Shown here: positions 17,995 through 26,722 of the stretch, one piece after another
Layout of the letters: each line of letters begins with the position of its first letter
Position numbering within the stretch: the first letter of the stretch is position 1
Notes under the pieces: model-generated
Seen by the model: only the letters and a program-made list of their open reading frames with translations
The model's database searches: none
Told to the model about the DNA's origin: nothing
Position numbers and translations under genes: made by a program
DNA from: Larkinella sp. C7
GTDB taxonomy: Bacteria > Bacteroidota > Bacteroidia > Cytophagales > Spirosomataceae
Direction of reading: 5' to 3'
Length of the DNA stretch: 64,000 nt
Assembly (NCBI RefSeq): GCF_006149005.1
Contig: NZ_VBSL01000021.1
Span: 1-64,000, forward strand

Positions 17995-20574
17995 ATGACT
18001 ATAACAGATACAGTAGAACACATATTATCAGACAGCCGCCGTAGTCTTTTTGCTGAACAAATTGTAGAGGAAGCCATCCGAAAACATAGTATTTACATAA
18101 CATCTGAGCAAGTTAACGCTGTTGTTGCACAAGAGCCTGAGCGATTTGACTACCAGTCAAATGGTAGTATAATGCTCCACTATGAGAAAGTGTTTTTAAG
18201 CATTGCCAATAGATTGCGAGATATAAATAGAGATTGGAGTCGCTACCAAAACGATAACGTGGCTTTAATTCTTTTTATAATTCGCCTTATAGGTCATCCT
18301 GAATTAATTAGTAAACTTGGCTTTCAGCCAGAAAAATACACAGGTATGTCTTTTGAGGAGGCTGCTAAAGACCTTATACAAGACCTTGTTAGGCATTCCG
18401 AATTGCCAGTAGATCAGCTATATAATTTCAATAAACAGGAATTACGTTTTAGCTGGAAAGATCTTGCAGGTTTTGAATCGGATATTCGATCTATTCCGGA
18501 CTTCTATTTCGGCATTTACTTTTCAAACCTCTTTCGTTCAGGTGATCGTTATCACAATCAATACTTAGAACCAAATTCAACTTGTGCTGAATTAATAGCT
18601 TCTCTGGCATCCACTTTACCCGGTAATCATGTATTAGACCCTTTTGCTGGTATTGGCTCATTTATAATTGAGTTCGACAAACAACGAGATTTTACTAAGA
18701 AGAAAAGTTATTGGTTGGCGGATATTAATATAAATGCGGCAGTCTATGGAAAGATTAACCTTTTTTTAAATGGAATAGATGAATTTGTTTATATAAATAC
18801 TGATTCTTTCCTCGAACCATCTATTGTTTCGCCGGATCTAATTATAACGAATCCGCCTTTTTTTCATAGTAGTGACCAAAGAGACGTTGTAGAACTTGTT
18901 CTTAATCAGTTAGCAGATGAGGGCCAAGCACTTATAATTGTACCCGACGGATACCTTTTCCACTCAAAAAATAAACGGCAGCGAAAGATGCTAATTGAGA
19001 GTGGGCAGATACGATCCATTATATCCTTACCGTCTAGTCTTTTTATGCCCTTTGTGACTGTAAAGACGTCAATCCTACATTTAGTTAAAACTTGTACTCA
19101 AAGTCAACCGGTCCTATTTATAAAGACGGATGACTTAACAATCGAAAATCTTCGAGAAAAAATACCAAGTCTTACTCAAGTATTCAGTGACCGTATGGCT
19201 CAAGAGGGTATTTCTAAGCTTGTATCGGTCGAGGAGATACTAAATAATGATACGAACCTAAGTGTACCTCTTTATTTTACTGTTTCATTCCGTGATTATG
19301 GGAATAATGAGCTTGGTCAGCTATTAAAGCCAGTCAAGAAAGGTGTGAGTTACCGCACTGTAGGCAAGGATTTACTTAATGAGGAAAGAATTGGCTTACC
19401 AGTAATTCGAACCAGTAGTTTACCAAATTCTTCTGAAGCAATTTATCTAAATATTGCCAACACAAAAAGTTATTCTAGTCAGCTTCCAGGGGTAAGGCTA
19501 CCTAACAAAACTCTGCTTTTATCATTAGTTGGCCCAACACTTAGGCCGACTCTAGTTGATACAACTCAAGAATTGATACTCGATGGACGTTCTGTAATTG
19601 CCCTACAAGCAGACTCTGAAAAGGTACTTCCAGAATACTTAGCATATCACTTAAACGATGAACCAATCCTTGAACAAGTAAGGTCTTACTACCAAGGCCT
19701 TACCTCTCAGTATATTAGAAAAGAAGACTTGTACAAGATTAGGGTTAAAATTCCTGATCTTGATGCACAACGCCTTTATGTTGATGAAAAGCAACGTATC
19801 TTAGGTAAAAGTCTAAATCAAATTCGCGAGGAAATCTCTTATGAACGCTTTTCAACCCTTCAGCACAGCATGTCTCAGCCATTGCGAAACCTACGTGGTG
19901 ATTTCGATACGCTGTTAGCCTATTTACAGGAAAAGAGTGAAGAACAAAGCGCTATTAGTTTCCTAGACTACACTGCTCCTGTCTTTGAGGATGAAACACC
20001 TGAAGAGTTGGACAAAACTCGGTTGATAAGTGTAACAAACCGACTGAACACAAGTATAAAGTATCTCCAAAATTCACTTAGAAAGGTAGATGCGCTTATC
20101 AAAACAAGTGAGCCTTTAGAGTCTAGCCCTGTGCAGATTCGTGAACTACTAGAGAGGGTCTTGGATATGAACAATAATAATACGTATTCATATAGGACGA
20201 AAGGGCCGGATGTTACTGTTCAGGCTGATCAATTTCTGTTAGATGCAGCATTTAGCTATTTAATTGAAAATGCCGTTAAGCACGGATTTGATTTCAGACA
20301 AGACAGTGAAAGAAATCAGATCGTCGCAGAAATAAGTGTGCGTAGATTTCAGAATGTCGAAATTATGTTAATGAACAATGGACGCCCAATGGCTGACGGT
20401 ATTGGGAGTGAGCAAATCTTCGAAAAAGGGCGTACCTCGCATAAAAGATCTGGAAGTGGATTTGGTGGGTTTGTCATAAATGAAATTATCAAAAAGCATC
20501 AGGGTACAATTGAGCTAATCTCTAGACCTAGTGACGCTTACCCAGTGCAATTTAGAATCACTTTACCAATATGA
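17995..20574 (+). CDS. N6-adenine methyltransferase - specificity domain - histidine kinase fusion
   Basis: An 859-residue protein with three modules. Residues about 165-400 are an N6-adenine DNA methyltransferase: SAM motif I VLDPFAGIGSF (213-223) and catalytic NPPF (286-289), as in HsdM. Residues about 440-605 look like one HsdS-type target-recognition domain (VSYRTVGKDLL, then YYQGLTSQYIRKEDL). From about 610 there is a DHp-like helix with the H-box LQHSMSQPLRNL (His624) and then a HATPase domain with the N box ENAVKHGF (758-765) and a G box SGSGFGGF (819-826). The stop overlaps the start of a receiver protein by 4 nt. Methylation coupled to phosphotransfer is inferred; I know of no described protein with this architecture. 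Confidence 0.85.
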   Translation: MTITDTVEHILSDSRRSLFAEQIVEEAIRKHSIYITSEQVNAVVAQEPERFDYQSNGSIMLHYEKVFLSIANRLRDINRDWSRYQNDNVALILFIIRLIGHPELISKLGFQPEKYTGMSFEEAAKDLIQDLVRHSELPVDQLYNFNKQELRFSWKDLAGFESDIRSIPDFYFGIYFSNLFRSGDRYHNQYLEPNSTCAELIASLASTLPGNHVLDPFAGIGSFIIEFDKQRDFTKKKSYWLADININAAVYGKINLFLNGIDEFVYINTDSFLEPSIVSPDLIITNPPFFHSSDQRDVVELVLNQLADEGQALIIVPDGYLFHSKNKRQRKMLIESGQIRSIISLPSSLFMPFVTVKTSILHLVKTCTQSQPVLFIKTDDLTIENLREKIPSLTQVFSDRMAQEGISKLVSVEEILNNDTNLSVPLYFTVSFRDYGNNELGQLLKPVKKGVSYRTVGKDLLNEERIGLPVIRTSSLPNSSEAIYLNIANTKSYSSQLPGVRLPNKTLLLSLVGPTLRPTLVDTTQELILDGRSVIALQADSEKVLPEYLAYHLNDEPILEQVRSYYQGLTSQYIRKEDLYKIRVKIPDLDAQRLYVDEKQRILGKSLNQIREEISYERFSTLQHSMSQPLRNLRGDFDTLLAYLQEKSEEQSAISFLDYTAPVFEDETPEELDKTRLISVTNRLNTSIKYLQNSLRKVDALIKTSEPLESSPVQIRELLERVLDMNNNNTYSYRTKGPDVTVQADQFLLDAAFSYLIENAVKHGFDFRQDSERNQIVAEISVRRFQNVEIMLMNNGRPMADGIGSEQIFEKGRTSHKRSGSGFGGFVINEIIKKHQGTIELISRPSDAYPVQFRITLPI

Positions 20575-21482
20575 AGACTGAAAACAAACCAATTAACGTA
20601 CTCTTCATTGATGATGAATCAGCTGTTCGCGACTCCCTTTACACGGAAGCGAAGCGAAGGCAAATCCTTATTAAAGGAGTCGATAATTTGGATGATGGAC
20701 TACTTGAAATAAGGAATAACCCTCGTATCAAATTTATTATTTTGGACGGTAAAGCCTACCGTCATCGTGGGCAGGTAAAAGGAACAGAAGGTGGTAACTT
20801 CGCAGTAAAAGCCGTTCAGGATATACCTCGCTTAGGCCACGAACTAAATCGTTACTTACCATTTTGCTTTTATACAGGATTTGCGGATTTAGCAGGCGAC
20901 CTGAGTGGTGCAGACCACAAAGTGATTAATAAAAATGAAGTAAATGCTTCCACTAAGCTTTTTGATTACATCTGGCAAACCTATTATGATTCAGAAGAAG
21001 CAAAATTAAGGAATAGCTATAATGACCTTTTCGAGGCTGTTGAACTGATGAAAAGTCAAGAAGCAGAGGAAGTATTAATTAAGCTCTTAAAAAGCAACGA
21101 AAAATTACAGGTAGCTGATTATAAGTCTATACTGGTCAATGTAAGGAGCCTTCAAGAACTTGTCTATAAAGCTATTTATTCAAAAAATCAGTCTGTTATT
21201 GGCGATCATCATTTTAAGAATGACGGAATGGTAGACTTCACGGCGGTCAAAAAACAATTGTCTGGAAATAAAAACAAAGACAAGGATTATAAACCCGATA
21301 CACAGGTGTATCAAAATAGCACGATTGAACATCTTACAACTTCGATATATCGGGGTTGTGGGGAATATATTCACGCTGATTTACGTCGTGATTATTACTT
21401 ATCACAATATGGCCTCAGTTCGCTGGTAAACGGCGTTTTTGAGCAATTAATGTGGTTCAGACAATTGTATCCAACGATTTAA
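20571..21482 (+). CDS. Response-regulator receiver protein coupled to the methyltransferase-kinase
   Basis: A 303-residue protein whose first 130 residues form a receiver domain with all key residues: acidic pair D14/D15 in FIDDES, phospho-acceptor D59 in IILDGK, T102 in FYTGF and K121 in INKNE. The C-terminal 170 residues are helical and match no DNA-binding output domain I recognise, so the output may be protein-protein. ATGA overlap with the upstream kinase fusion gives translational coupling and a cognate kinase. hsdM starts 10 nt downstream, which ties the phosphorelay to the restriction genes. Confidence 0.8.
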   Translation: MKTENKPINVLFIDDESAVRDSLYTEAKRRQILIKGVDNLDDGLLEIRNNPRIKFIILDGKAYRHRGQVKGTEGGNFAVKAVQDIPRLGHELNRYLPFCFYTGFADLAGDLSGADHKVINKNEVNASTKLFDYIWQTYYDSEEAKLRNSYNDLFEAVELMKSQEAEEVLIKLLKSNEKLQVADYKSILVNVRSLQELVYKAIYSKNQSVIGDHHFKNDGMVDFTAVKKQLSGNKNKDKDYKPDTQVYQNSTIEHLTTSIYRGCGEYIHADLRRDYYLSQYGLSSLVNGVFEQLMWFRQLYPTI

Positions 21483-21492
21483 ATAGTTTATA

Positions 21493-23034
21493 ATGCTTAC
21501 TGGCGAACTACGCACAAATATCGACCGTGTCTGGAATGCGTTCTGGACGGGCGGCCTTTCGAATCCCCTGACGGTTATCGAACAGATTACCTATTTACTC
21601 TTTCTTCGTCGGCTGGATGAACTGCAAACGGCTAAGGAAAGCTTGGCGAATGCGACACAAGCGCCAATTGATAATCCAATATATACCCCCGAACAGTACG
21701 ATCTTCGTTGGAGCCATTTCAATGGCAAAGACCCGGAAACGTTGTACCGGCTCTTTACCCAGCCCAACGGCGTGTTTGAGTTTATCCGGTCGATGGGGAA
21801 AGAATCTGCCTTTGGGCGGTATATGAAAGGGGCTACGTTCATGATTCCAACGCCCCGACTGCTGGCTCAGGTGGTGGACCTGCTCAATCTGGTGCCCATG
21901 CGCGACCGCGACACCAAGGGGGATGTGTATGAGTATCTGCTGGCCAAGATAGCCACAGCCGGGCAGAATGGACAGTTTCGCACACCACGCCATATTATCA
22001 AAATGATGGTGGCTATTCTGGCCCCTCAGCCCGACGATATTATCTGTGACCCATCCGCAGGTTCGGCCGGATTCTTGGTGGCTGCGGGTGAGTATGTAGC
22101 CGAAACTCATAAGCAGTCATTGCTCAAAACGGCTACGCAAGACCATTATCGGCACCGGATGCTCATGGGTATGGAATTCGACCCGACCATGATCCGGATT
22201 GGGGCTATGAATTTACTGCTGCACGGTATTGAACCCGAGCAGTTAGCCGATGTCGATGCCCTTAGTAAAAGTAACGCCAGTTTTGCTGATTCGGCCACGA
22301 TGGTACTGGCTAACCCGCCCTTTAAAGGGTCGCTGGATGCCGACCATGTAATGCCCGACCTGATCAGGATGGTAGAAACCAAAAAAACCGAGCTACTATT
22401 CCTGGCACTTATCCTCCGGGGACTTCGACCTGGTGGCCGGGCGGCTGTTATTGTACCGGATGGTGTCCTGTTCGGCAATAGCAAAGGGCATCGGCAGATT
22501 CGGCGCGAGTTGGTAGAACACCATCACTTACAGGCCGTGATCTCCATGCCGAGTGGGGTGTTTAAGCCCTATGCCGGGGTTAGTACGGCGGTATTGATTT
22601 TTACCCGTACCAATACGGGCGGCACCAATCAGGTGTGGTTCTACGACATGCGGGCCGATGGCTACAGCCTCGACGATAAACGAGCAGCTACAGGGCCCGA
22701 TTTTGAAAAATTTGCCGATCTCGAACGGCTTATTACCCAAAACGAAGAAACGCCCATCACGACCACCGACATACCCGATATTATTAGCCGATGGCGTAAC
22801 CGGGCGGCCGAAAGTAGCCGGGCGCGTACCGACCAGAGTTTTATGGTGCCGGTGGACGAGATTCGTGAAAACGCCTATGACCTGAGCATTAACCGCTACA
22901 AAGAGGTGGTCTATGCGCAGAAAAGCTACGACACGCCCGAAACGATTATCGCTCAAATCAACGCGTTGGATGCTGAACGGCAGGATGACTTAAAAGCCCT
23001 GGCGGAGTTACTAGCAGAGCCGGTGGCCGTTTAG
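21493..23034 (+). CDS. hsdM: Type I restriction-modification methyltransferase subunit
   Basis: A 513-residue HsdM. The N-terminal helical domain (LRTNIDRVWNAFW) precedes the N6-adenine methyltransferase core with motif I DPSAGSAGFL and catalytic motif IV NPPF in LANPPFKGSL. The region TPRHIIKMMV before motif I is typical for the family. It methylates adenine in the bipartite site set by HsdS and forms the M2S core of the restriction complex. It follows the receiver gene by 10 nt. It is the second adenine methyltransferase of the locus; base composition is clearly more GC-rich than the fusion gene just upstream, so the two parts may have different origins. Confidence 0.95.
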   Translation: MLTGELRTNIDRVWNAFWTGGLSNPLTVIEQITYLLFLRRLDELQTAKESLANATQAPIDNPIYTPEQYDLRWSHFNGKDPETLYRLFTQPNGVFEFIRSMGKESAFGRYMKGATFMIPTPRLLAQVVDLLNLVPMRDRDTKGDVYEYLLAKIATAGQNGQFRTPRHIIKMMVAILAPQPDDIICDPSAGSAGFLVAAGEYVAETHKQSLLKTATQDHYRHRMLMGMEFDPTMIRIGAMNLLLHGIEPEQLADVDALSKSNASFADSATMVLANPPFKGSLDADHVMPDLIRMVETKKTELLFLALILRGLRPGGRAAVIVPDGVLFGNSKGHRQIRRELVEHHHLQAVISMPSGVFKPYAGVSTAVLIFTRTNTGGTNQVWFYDMRADGYSLDDKRAATGPDFEKFADLERLITQNEETPITTTDIPDIISRWRNRAAESSRARTDQSFMVPVDEIRENAYDLSINRYKEVVYAQKSYDTPETIIAQINALDAERQDDLKALAELLAEPVAV

Positions 23035-23078
23035 CGTCGCCAGTGGAGGCAGGTTTTTCCCTGAACTTTAATAATTAC

Positions 23079-23702
23079 ATGGACTCAACGATTCTAGAAC
23101 CCTTCAATAGTACGTATGATGACGTTGACCGACAGGCCGACGCACACGTCGAGAGTTTGTTAAATCTAATCAGAACCGATTTACAAGACATAAAAATTAC
23201 GCTTTCTGGCGAGGATAGCCCCCTGGAGAACTGCTGGGACGAAGTTTGTGCCCATTGGCAGGGCGAAGAATTTCTCATTTGGGAACCCTATAGAATGACG
23301 ATCGAAGGGGTGATTGAGGGGTGCTTTGACGACTTACCGCACAAGACACAGCTGTACATAAACTTTGCTGCGCTGGTAGCATCCGATTACCGTACGGAGG
23401 AGCATGACTATGAAGCAATTTATGAAGAGAGAATTCTGACCTTTCTTTACGACAAGGTGATGGAACTGGCCCTAAAAGATACCAACCCACGTATCGAAGC
23501 CTATCTCGACCCCTACACACCTGAAGAAGAAAGCCAGTATAATGCCGACGAATACCTGCTGTTGCGCATTGATCCGGCCCGGCGTGATGACTTTCTGGCC
23601 GCGTTAGACTTGTTTGGCTTTGTAAAAAACATAGCGATAGACGATGAGGGAATACCTTATCTGTTTGATCTGCTGGACCATGTCGATATACCTGAAAACT
23701 AA
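23079..23702 (+). CDS. Acidic hypothetical protein between hsdM and hsdS
   Basis: A 207-residue soluble protein of unknown function, using the ATG at 23079 rather than the GTG at 23043. It is strikingly acidic (for example TYDDVDRQADAHVE, YTPEEESQYNADEY and LLDHVDIPEN), with few Lys and Arg. It has no recognised domain, signal peptide or membrane segment. Sitting between hsdM and hsdS in one operon, it may be a regulator or inhibitor of the type I complex. The charge would fit a DNA-mimic protein, but that is speculation. Confidence 0.7.
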   Translation: MDSTILEPFNSTYDDVDRQADAHVESLLNLIRTDLQDIKITLSGEDSPLENCWDEVCAHWQGEEFLIWEPYRMTIEGVIEGCFDDLPHKTQLYINFAALVASDYRTEEHDYEAIYEERILTFLYDKVMELALKDTNPRIEAYLDPYTPEEESQYNADEYLLLRIDPARRDDFLAALDLFGFVKNIAIDDEGIPYLFDLLDHVDIPEN

Positions 23703-23751
23703 TGAACTTCTCTCGCTAATGGTGCGAGAAATTCAATAACCCACACAACCC

Positions 23752-24897
23752 ATGACCAAAACCGTTTCCTTAGGTGAAATTTGTGTAAAGATTATAAGTG
23801 GAGGAACACCGTCAACTGAAAAACCTGAATTTTGGGGTGGGAATATCCCTTGGATAACCAGTGCTGATATCAAAGATCATTACACCGCAAAAGCACGAAA
23901 GTTCTTGACCGAAAAAGCAGGTGTCGACATACTTCCTGCTGGTAATATATTAGTTGTCACCAGAGTTGGGTTAGGTAAGTTGGTTGTAAATCAACAGCCG
24001 CTAGCCTTTAGTCAGGATTTACAGGGGTTGATTTTAAAGCCGAATGTTGATCGTAACTATCTGGTATATGTTCTTTCGCAAAGGGTGAAGCGTTTCAAAG
24101 AAATAAGCAGAGGGGCAACTATCAAAGGTGTTACTAGAGACGATTTAGTAAAAATAAAACTTCCCCTTCCCTCCCTCGCCCGCCAACGCCAGATTGCGGC
24201 CATCTTAGACCGTGCCGATGCTCTGCGTCAGAAAGACCGCCAGCTTCTGGAGTATTACGAACAACTCGCCCAAAGTACGTTTCTGAATTTATTCGGCGAC
24301 CCAATGAATAATGAGAAGGGGTGGGAGCGGGTAAAAATTCGGGACTTAGTGCGAGAAGTAAAATATGGAACCAGTAAACCGGCCGAGGATAAAGGTTCTT
24401 TTCCCTATCTGCGTATGAATAATATTACTTACGAAGGTCACTGGAACTTCACAGATCTGAAATACATCAATCTGACAAAAGCAGAAGAACCTAAGTATCT
24501 TCTCCAAAAAGGTGATTTGGTTTTCAATCGTACAAATAGCAAAGAACTAGTCGGTAAAACGGCGGTATATCAACTAGATGATCAGATGGCAATTGCAGGC
24601 TATCTAATACGTTCACGTGTAAATGAGAAAGCCATTCCTGAATATATTTCGGCTTATCTAAATTCAAAACATGGCAAAGCAACGCTGAGAGGTATGTGCA
24701 AGAATATCATTGGCATGGCCAACATTAATGCCCAAGAATTACAAGAGATTGATATTCTACAGCCACCCCTTCTTCTCCAACAGCATTTTGCCACAATCAT
24801 TGAGCGCATTGAGCGTCAAAAAGCTGTAGTACGGCAGCAAATGGCCGCTAGCGAGGCCCTATTTCAACGGCTATTGCAGGATAGTTTTGGCGATTAG
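23752..24897 (+). CDS. hsdS: Type I restriction-modification specificity subunit
   Basis: A 381-residue HsdS, which selects the DNA target for both methylation and cleavage. Two target-recognition domains are seen, about residues 1-140 and 195-345, each opening with the typical VSLGEICVKIISGGTP or VKIRDLVREVKYGTSKP. They are separated by the conserved helical spacer (LARQRQIAAILDRADALRQ, then FLNLFGDP), and a second helical repeat ends the protein. Length is normal for the family and no truncation is seen. It is separated from hsdM by the acidic gene and from hsdR by a toxin-antitoxin module. Confidence 0.93.
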   Translation: MTKTVSLGEICVKIISGGTPSTEKPEFWGGNIPWITSADIKDHYTAKARKFLTEKAGVDILPAGNILVVTRVGLGKLVVNQQPLAFSQDLQGLILKPNVDRNYLVYVLSQRVKRFKEISRGATIKGVTRDDLVKIKLPLPSLARQRQIAAILDRADALRQKDRQLLEYYEQLAQSTFLNLFGDPMNNEKGWERVKIRDLVREVKYGTSKPAEDKGSFPYLRMNNITYEGHWNFTDLKYINLTKAEEPKYLLQKGDLVFNRTNSKELVGKTAVYQLDDQMAIAGYLIRSRVNEKAIPEYISAYLNSKHGKATLRGMCKNIIGMANINAQELQEIDILQPPLLLQQHFATIIERIERQKAVVRQQMAASEALFQRLLQDSFGD

Positions 24898-24938
24898 ACC
24901 CCTTTTGAGCTAAGCGTTTAAGAACCTTTTACTATATA

Positions 24939-24956
24939 TTTTACTTATAAGTAAAA
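24939..24956. promoter_or_regulatory. 18-bp perfect palindrome, candidate operator of the toxin module
   Basis: TTTTACTTATAAGTAAAA is fully self-complementary. It lies 19 nt before the -7 element at 24975 and so would cover the -33 region of the promoter. This is where an autoregulating antitoxin or XRE repressor would bind. Confidence 0.55.
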
Positions 24957-24974
24957 TCGGCACCGAACTTGCTT

Positions 24975-24982
24975 TAACTTTG
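24975..24982 (+). promoter_or_regulatory. Bacteroidetes -7 promoter element
   Basis: TAACTTTG matches the Bacteroidetes -7 consensus TAnnTTTG exactly and lies 17 nt before the GTG start at 24999. No clear -33 TTTG is seen; the palindrome at 24939 occupies that place. Confidence 0.55.
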
Positions 24983-24998
24983 TAGACCTAAACCCATT

Positions 24999-25505
24999 GT
25001 GAAACCGATCAGACGATTTGAGATTGTCGAGTTAAACGAATTTGATGGGTCAGGGGCAACTATTTACAGTATTGCGCTCAACGATGACGAAGAAACACTG
25101 TATGACCGGTTTCTGGCTGAATACAACGAGCAGTTCCCTGATGAACTTAAAGACATTGTGGACAGGCTCTACACAATCGCTGAACTGGGCGCACGGGTTA
25201 ATTTCTTCAAAGAAAACGAAGGAGCTCTGGGTGCGGGTGATGGACTGGTGGCTTTATTCGATATACCAGGTAAAAACCTGCGGCTGTACTGCATCCGGTT
25301 TGGCACGTTCGCATTAATCATCGGTGGAGGAGGCCCCAAGGCGAAAACCATCCGGGCCTTACAGGAAGATCCGAAGCTGACAGCCGAAAACTACCTGTTA
25401 CGGACGGTATCGGCTCAAATCAACCAGGCTATTCGCGACGGCGAAATATGGTGGGAGGGTAATCGGTTGGCAGGCCGATTACAGTTTGATGATGACAATG
25501 ATTGA
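24999..25505 (+). CDS. Putative HigB/RelE-like toxin of a toxin-antitoxin-chaperone module
   Basis: A 168-residue protein starting at GTG 24999. The centre (VNFFKENEGALGAG then LRLYCIRFGTFALIIGGG) follows the pattern of RelE/HigB/gp49 toxins, where a short loop precedes the RLYCI strand. The C-terminus is acidic. I do not recognise a named family with certainty; the toxin assignment rests on this pattern and on the next two genes, an XRE antitoxin-like protein and a SecB-like chaperone. It has its own promoter and palindromic operator. If it is a toxin it would be an mRNA interferase acting on the ribosome. The module interrupts the hsd operon. Confidence 0.55.
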   Translation: MKPIRRFEIVELNEFDGSGATIYSIALNDDEETLYDRFLAEYNEQFPDELKDIVDRLYTIAELGARVNFFKENEGALGAGDGLVALFDIPGKNLRLYCIRFGTFALIIGGGGPKAKTIRALQEDPKLTAENYLLRTVSAQINQAIRDGEIWWEGNRLAGRLQFDDDND

Positions 25506-25655
25506 CAGCAAATCTCCTGACTTATAACGGCTTGCTGTACGGTATAAACAAGGATTGAAACCAAGACCATACCTATCCGAAAAACTTAATTAGAAACCTG
25601 TGAAGGCCATTTCGGAGTAATTGATGCGTCATATATATAGGGATTGAAACAAAGT

Positions 25656-26162
25656 ATGGAACCTAAGAAACGCAAACGCGGGGAGCTTAGCCGTCAGATT
25701 CTGGCTAGCATTACGCCCCAAGAACACGCCCGCACATTTAAACAAATGGCCATTGCGGCCCGTATTGCCGATGCTTTAGAAGCGAAAGGCTGGAGTAAGA
25801 GTGAGTTTGCCAGCCGCATGAATCAGTTACCATCGGTTGTTACGCGCTGGTTGAGCGGAACACAAAATTTCACGATTGACACATTATCTGATATTGAGGA
25901 AATGTTGGGTGTTCAATTATTAGTAACGGATGTAACGCGGCCAACTGCGCCAACCGCTGGCACGCCATTATTGAGCGAAGTGGTGGAATTAGGAGCCGAA
26001 ACGCCAGCGGCTGTTGAACGGCTCCGCGAGCGCGTTATAGAACACCATTACGTTCCCGTATTTTACAATGCCGAACCTGTTGTGGACTCCTGCCAATGGA
26101 CCGAAAGCCCCGGTACGATCAAGTATTGTCGAATTATTAACCCATCTCCTTCACTAAATTAG
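25656..26162 (+). CDS. XRE-family antitoxin-like protein with C-terminal extension
   Basis: A 168-residue protein starting at ATG 25656. The helix-turn-helix is at about residues 42-92 (ALEAKGWSKSEFASRMN, then VVTRWLSGTQNF). A further 75 residues follow with no recognised domain. In toxin-antitoxin-chaperone systems such an extension is the chaperone-addiction region bound by the SecB-like protein, which fits the next gene starting 3 nt after the stop. Likely neutralises the 24999 product and represses at the 24939 palindrome. A 150-nt gap from the toxin gene contains two short GGATTGAAAC repeats. Confidence 0.7.
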   Translation: MEPKKRKRGELSRQILASITPQEHARTFKQMAIAARIADALEAKGWSKSEFASRMNQLPSVVTRWLSGTQNFTIDTLSDIEEMLGVQLLVTDVTRPTAPTAGTPLLSEVVELGAETPAAVERLRERVIEHHYVPVFYNAEPVVDSCQWTESPGTIKYCRIINPSPSLN

Positions 26163-26164
26163 CC

Positions 26165-26617
26165 ATGTCCGATACCACCGAATCGTTTAGCGTACATTTT
26201 CAAGGTATCGAAGTGCTGAACTATCGGTTAGAGCCGTTACTGCCTACTGAAATTAAGCCTTCGGTCGGTTTCTCTATTAATCTAACGCACCGTTTCGATG
26301 GTGAAAATAAACGTGTACAGGTTGAGCTTGATATTCAGATTGTCAACGTCGAAAACCAACAATCGGTAGGGGAGCTAAAAACCTGCTGCACTTTCGCCGT
26401 ACAAGGCTTACAGGTTGATGATGAACAGCAAACCGTAACAGTCGATGAACAGCTAATCGACATGGTCAATTCGATTTCGTTATCAACAACGAGAGGAATT
26501 CTCTTTACATACTTTGCTAAAACCCATTTAAATCCATTAATACTACCCATTATCGATCCAAAAGACTTTAGACCACAACCAGAAATGCCTGGTACAGACG
26601 TGCCCAAAGAAAGCTAA
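26165..26617 (+). CDS. SecB-like chaperone (toxin-antitoxin-associated)
   Basis: A 150-residue protein that resembles SecB. Strands with SVHFQGIEVLNYRLEP at the start are followed by a C-terminal helix region STTRGILFTYFAKTHLNPLI and ILPIIDPKDF, which is the counterpart of the SecB segment that ends in PINFDAL. SecB-like proteins encoded after HTH antitoxins act as dedicated chaperones that fold the antitoxin and so keep the toxin in check. It starts 3 nt after the HTH gene. A housekeeping SecB would not be expected here, and Bacteroidota often lack the canonical one. Confidence 0.68.
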   Translation: MSDTTESFSVHFQGIEVLNYRLEPLLPTEIKPSVGFSINLTHRFDGENKRVQVELDIQIVNVENQQSVGELKTCCTFAVQGLQVDDEQQTVTVDEQLIDMVNSISLSTTRGILFTYFAKTHLNPLILPIIDPKDFRPQPEMPGTDVPKES

Positions 26618-26722
26618 ATAATTGATTGCCTATGTATACTACAATCGGCGGGACTTCCGAATGAGCAGAATCATCGCTACTATATAAGCTGTTAATGTAC
26701 CTTCCACACTGAACGTTTACTG

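Noticed and set aside
25552-25650. Two GGATTGAAAC copies (25552-25561 and 25641-25650), resembling a CRISPR repeat end
   Set aside because: Only ten identical bases, the flanks differ, there are just two copies 89 nt apart, and no cas gene is present.
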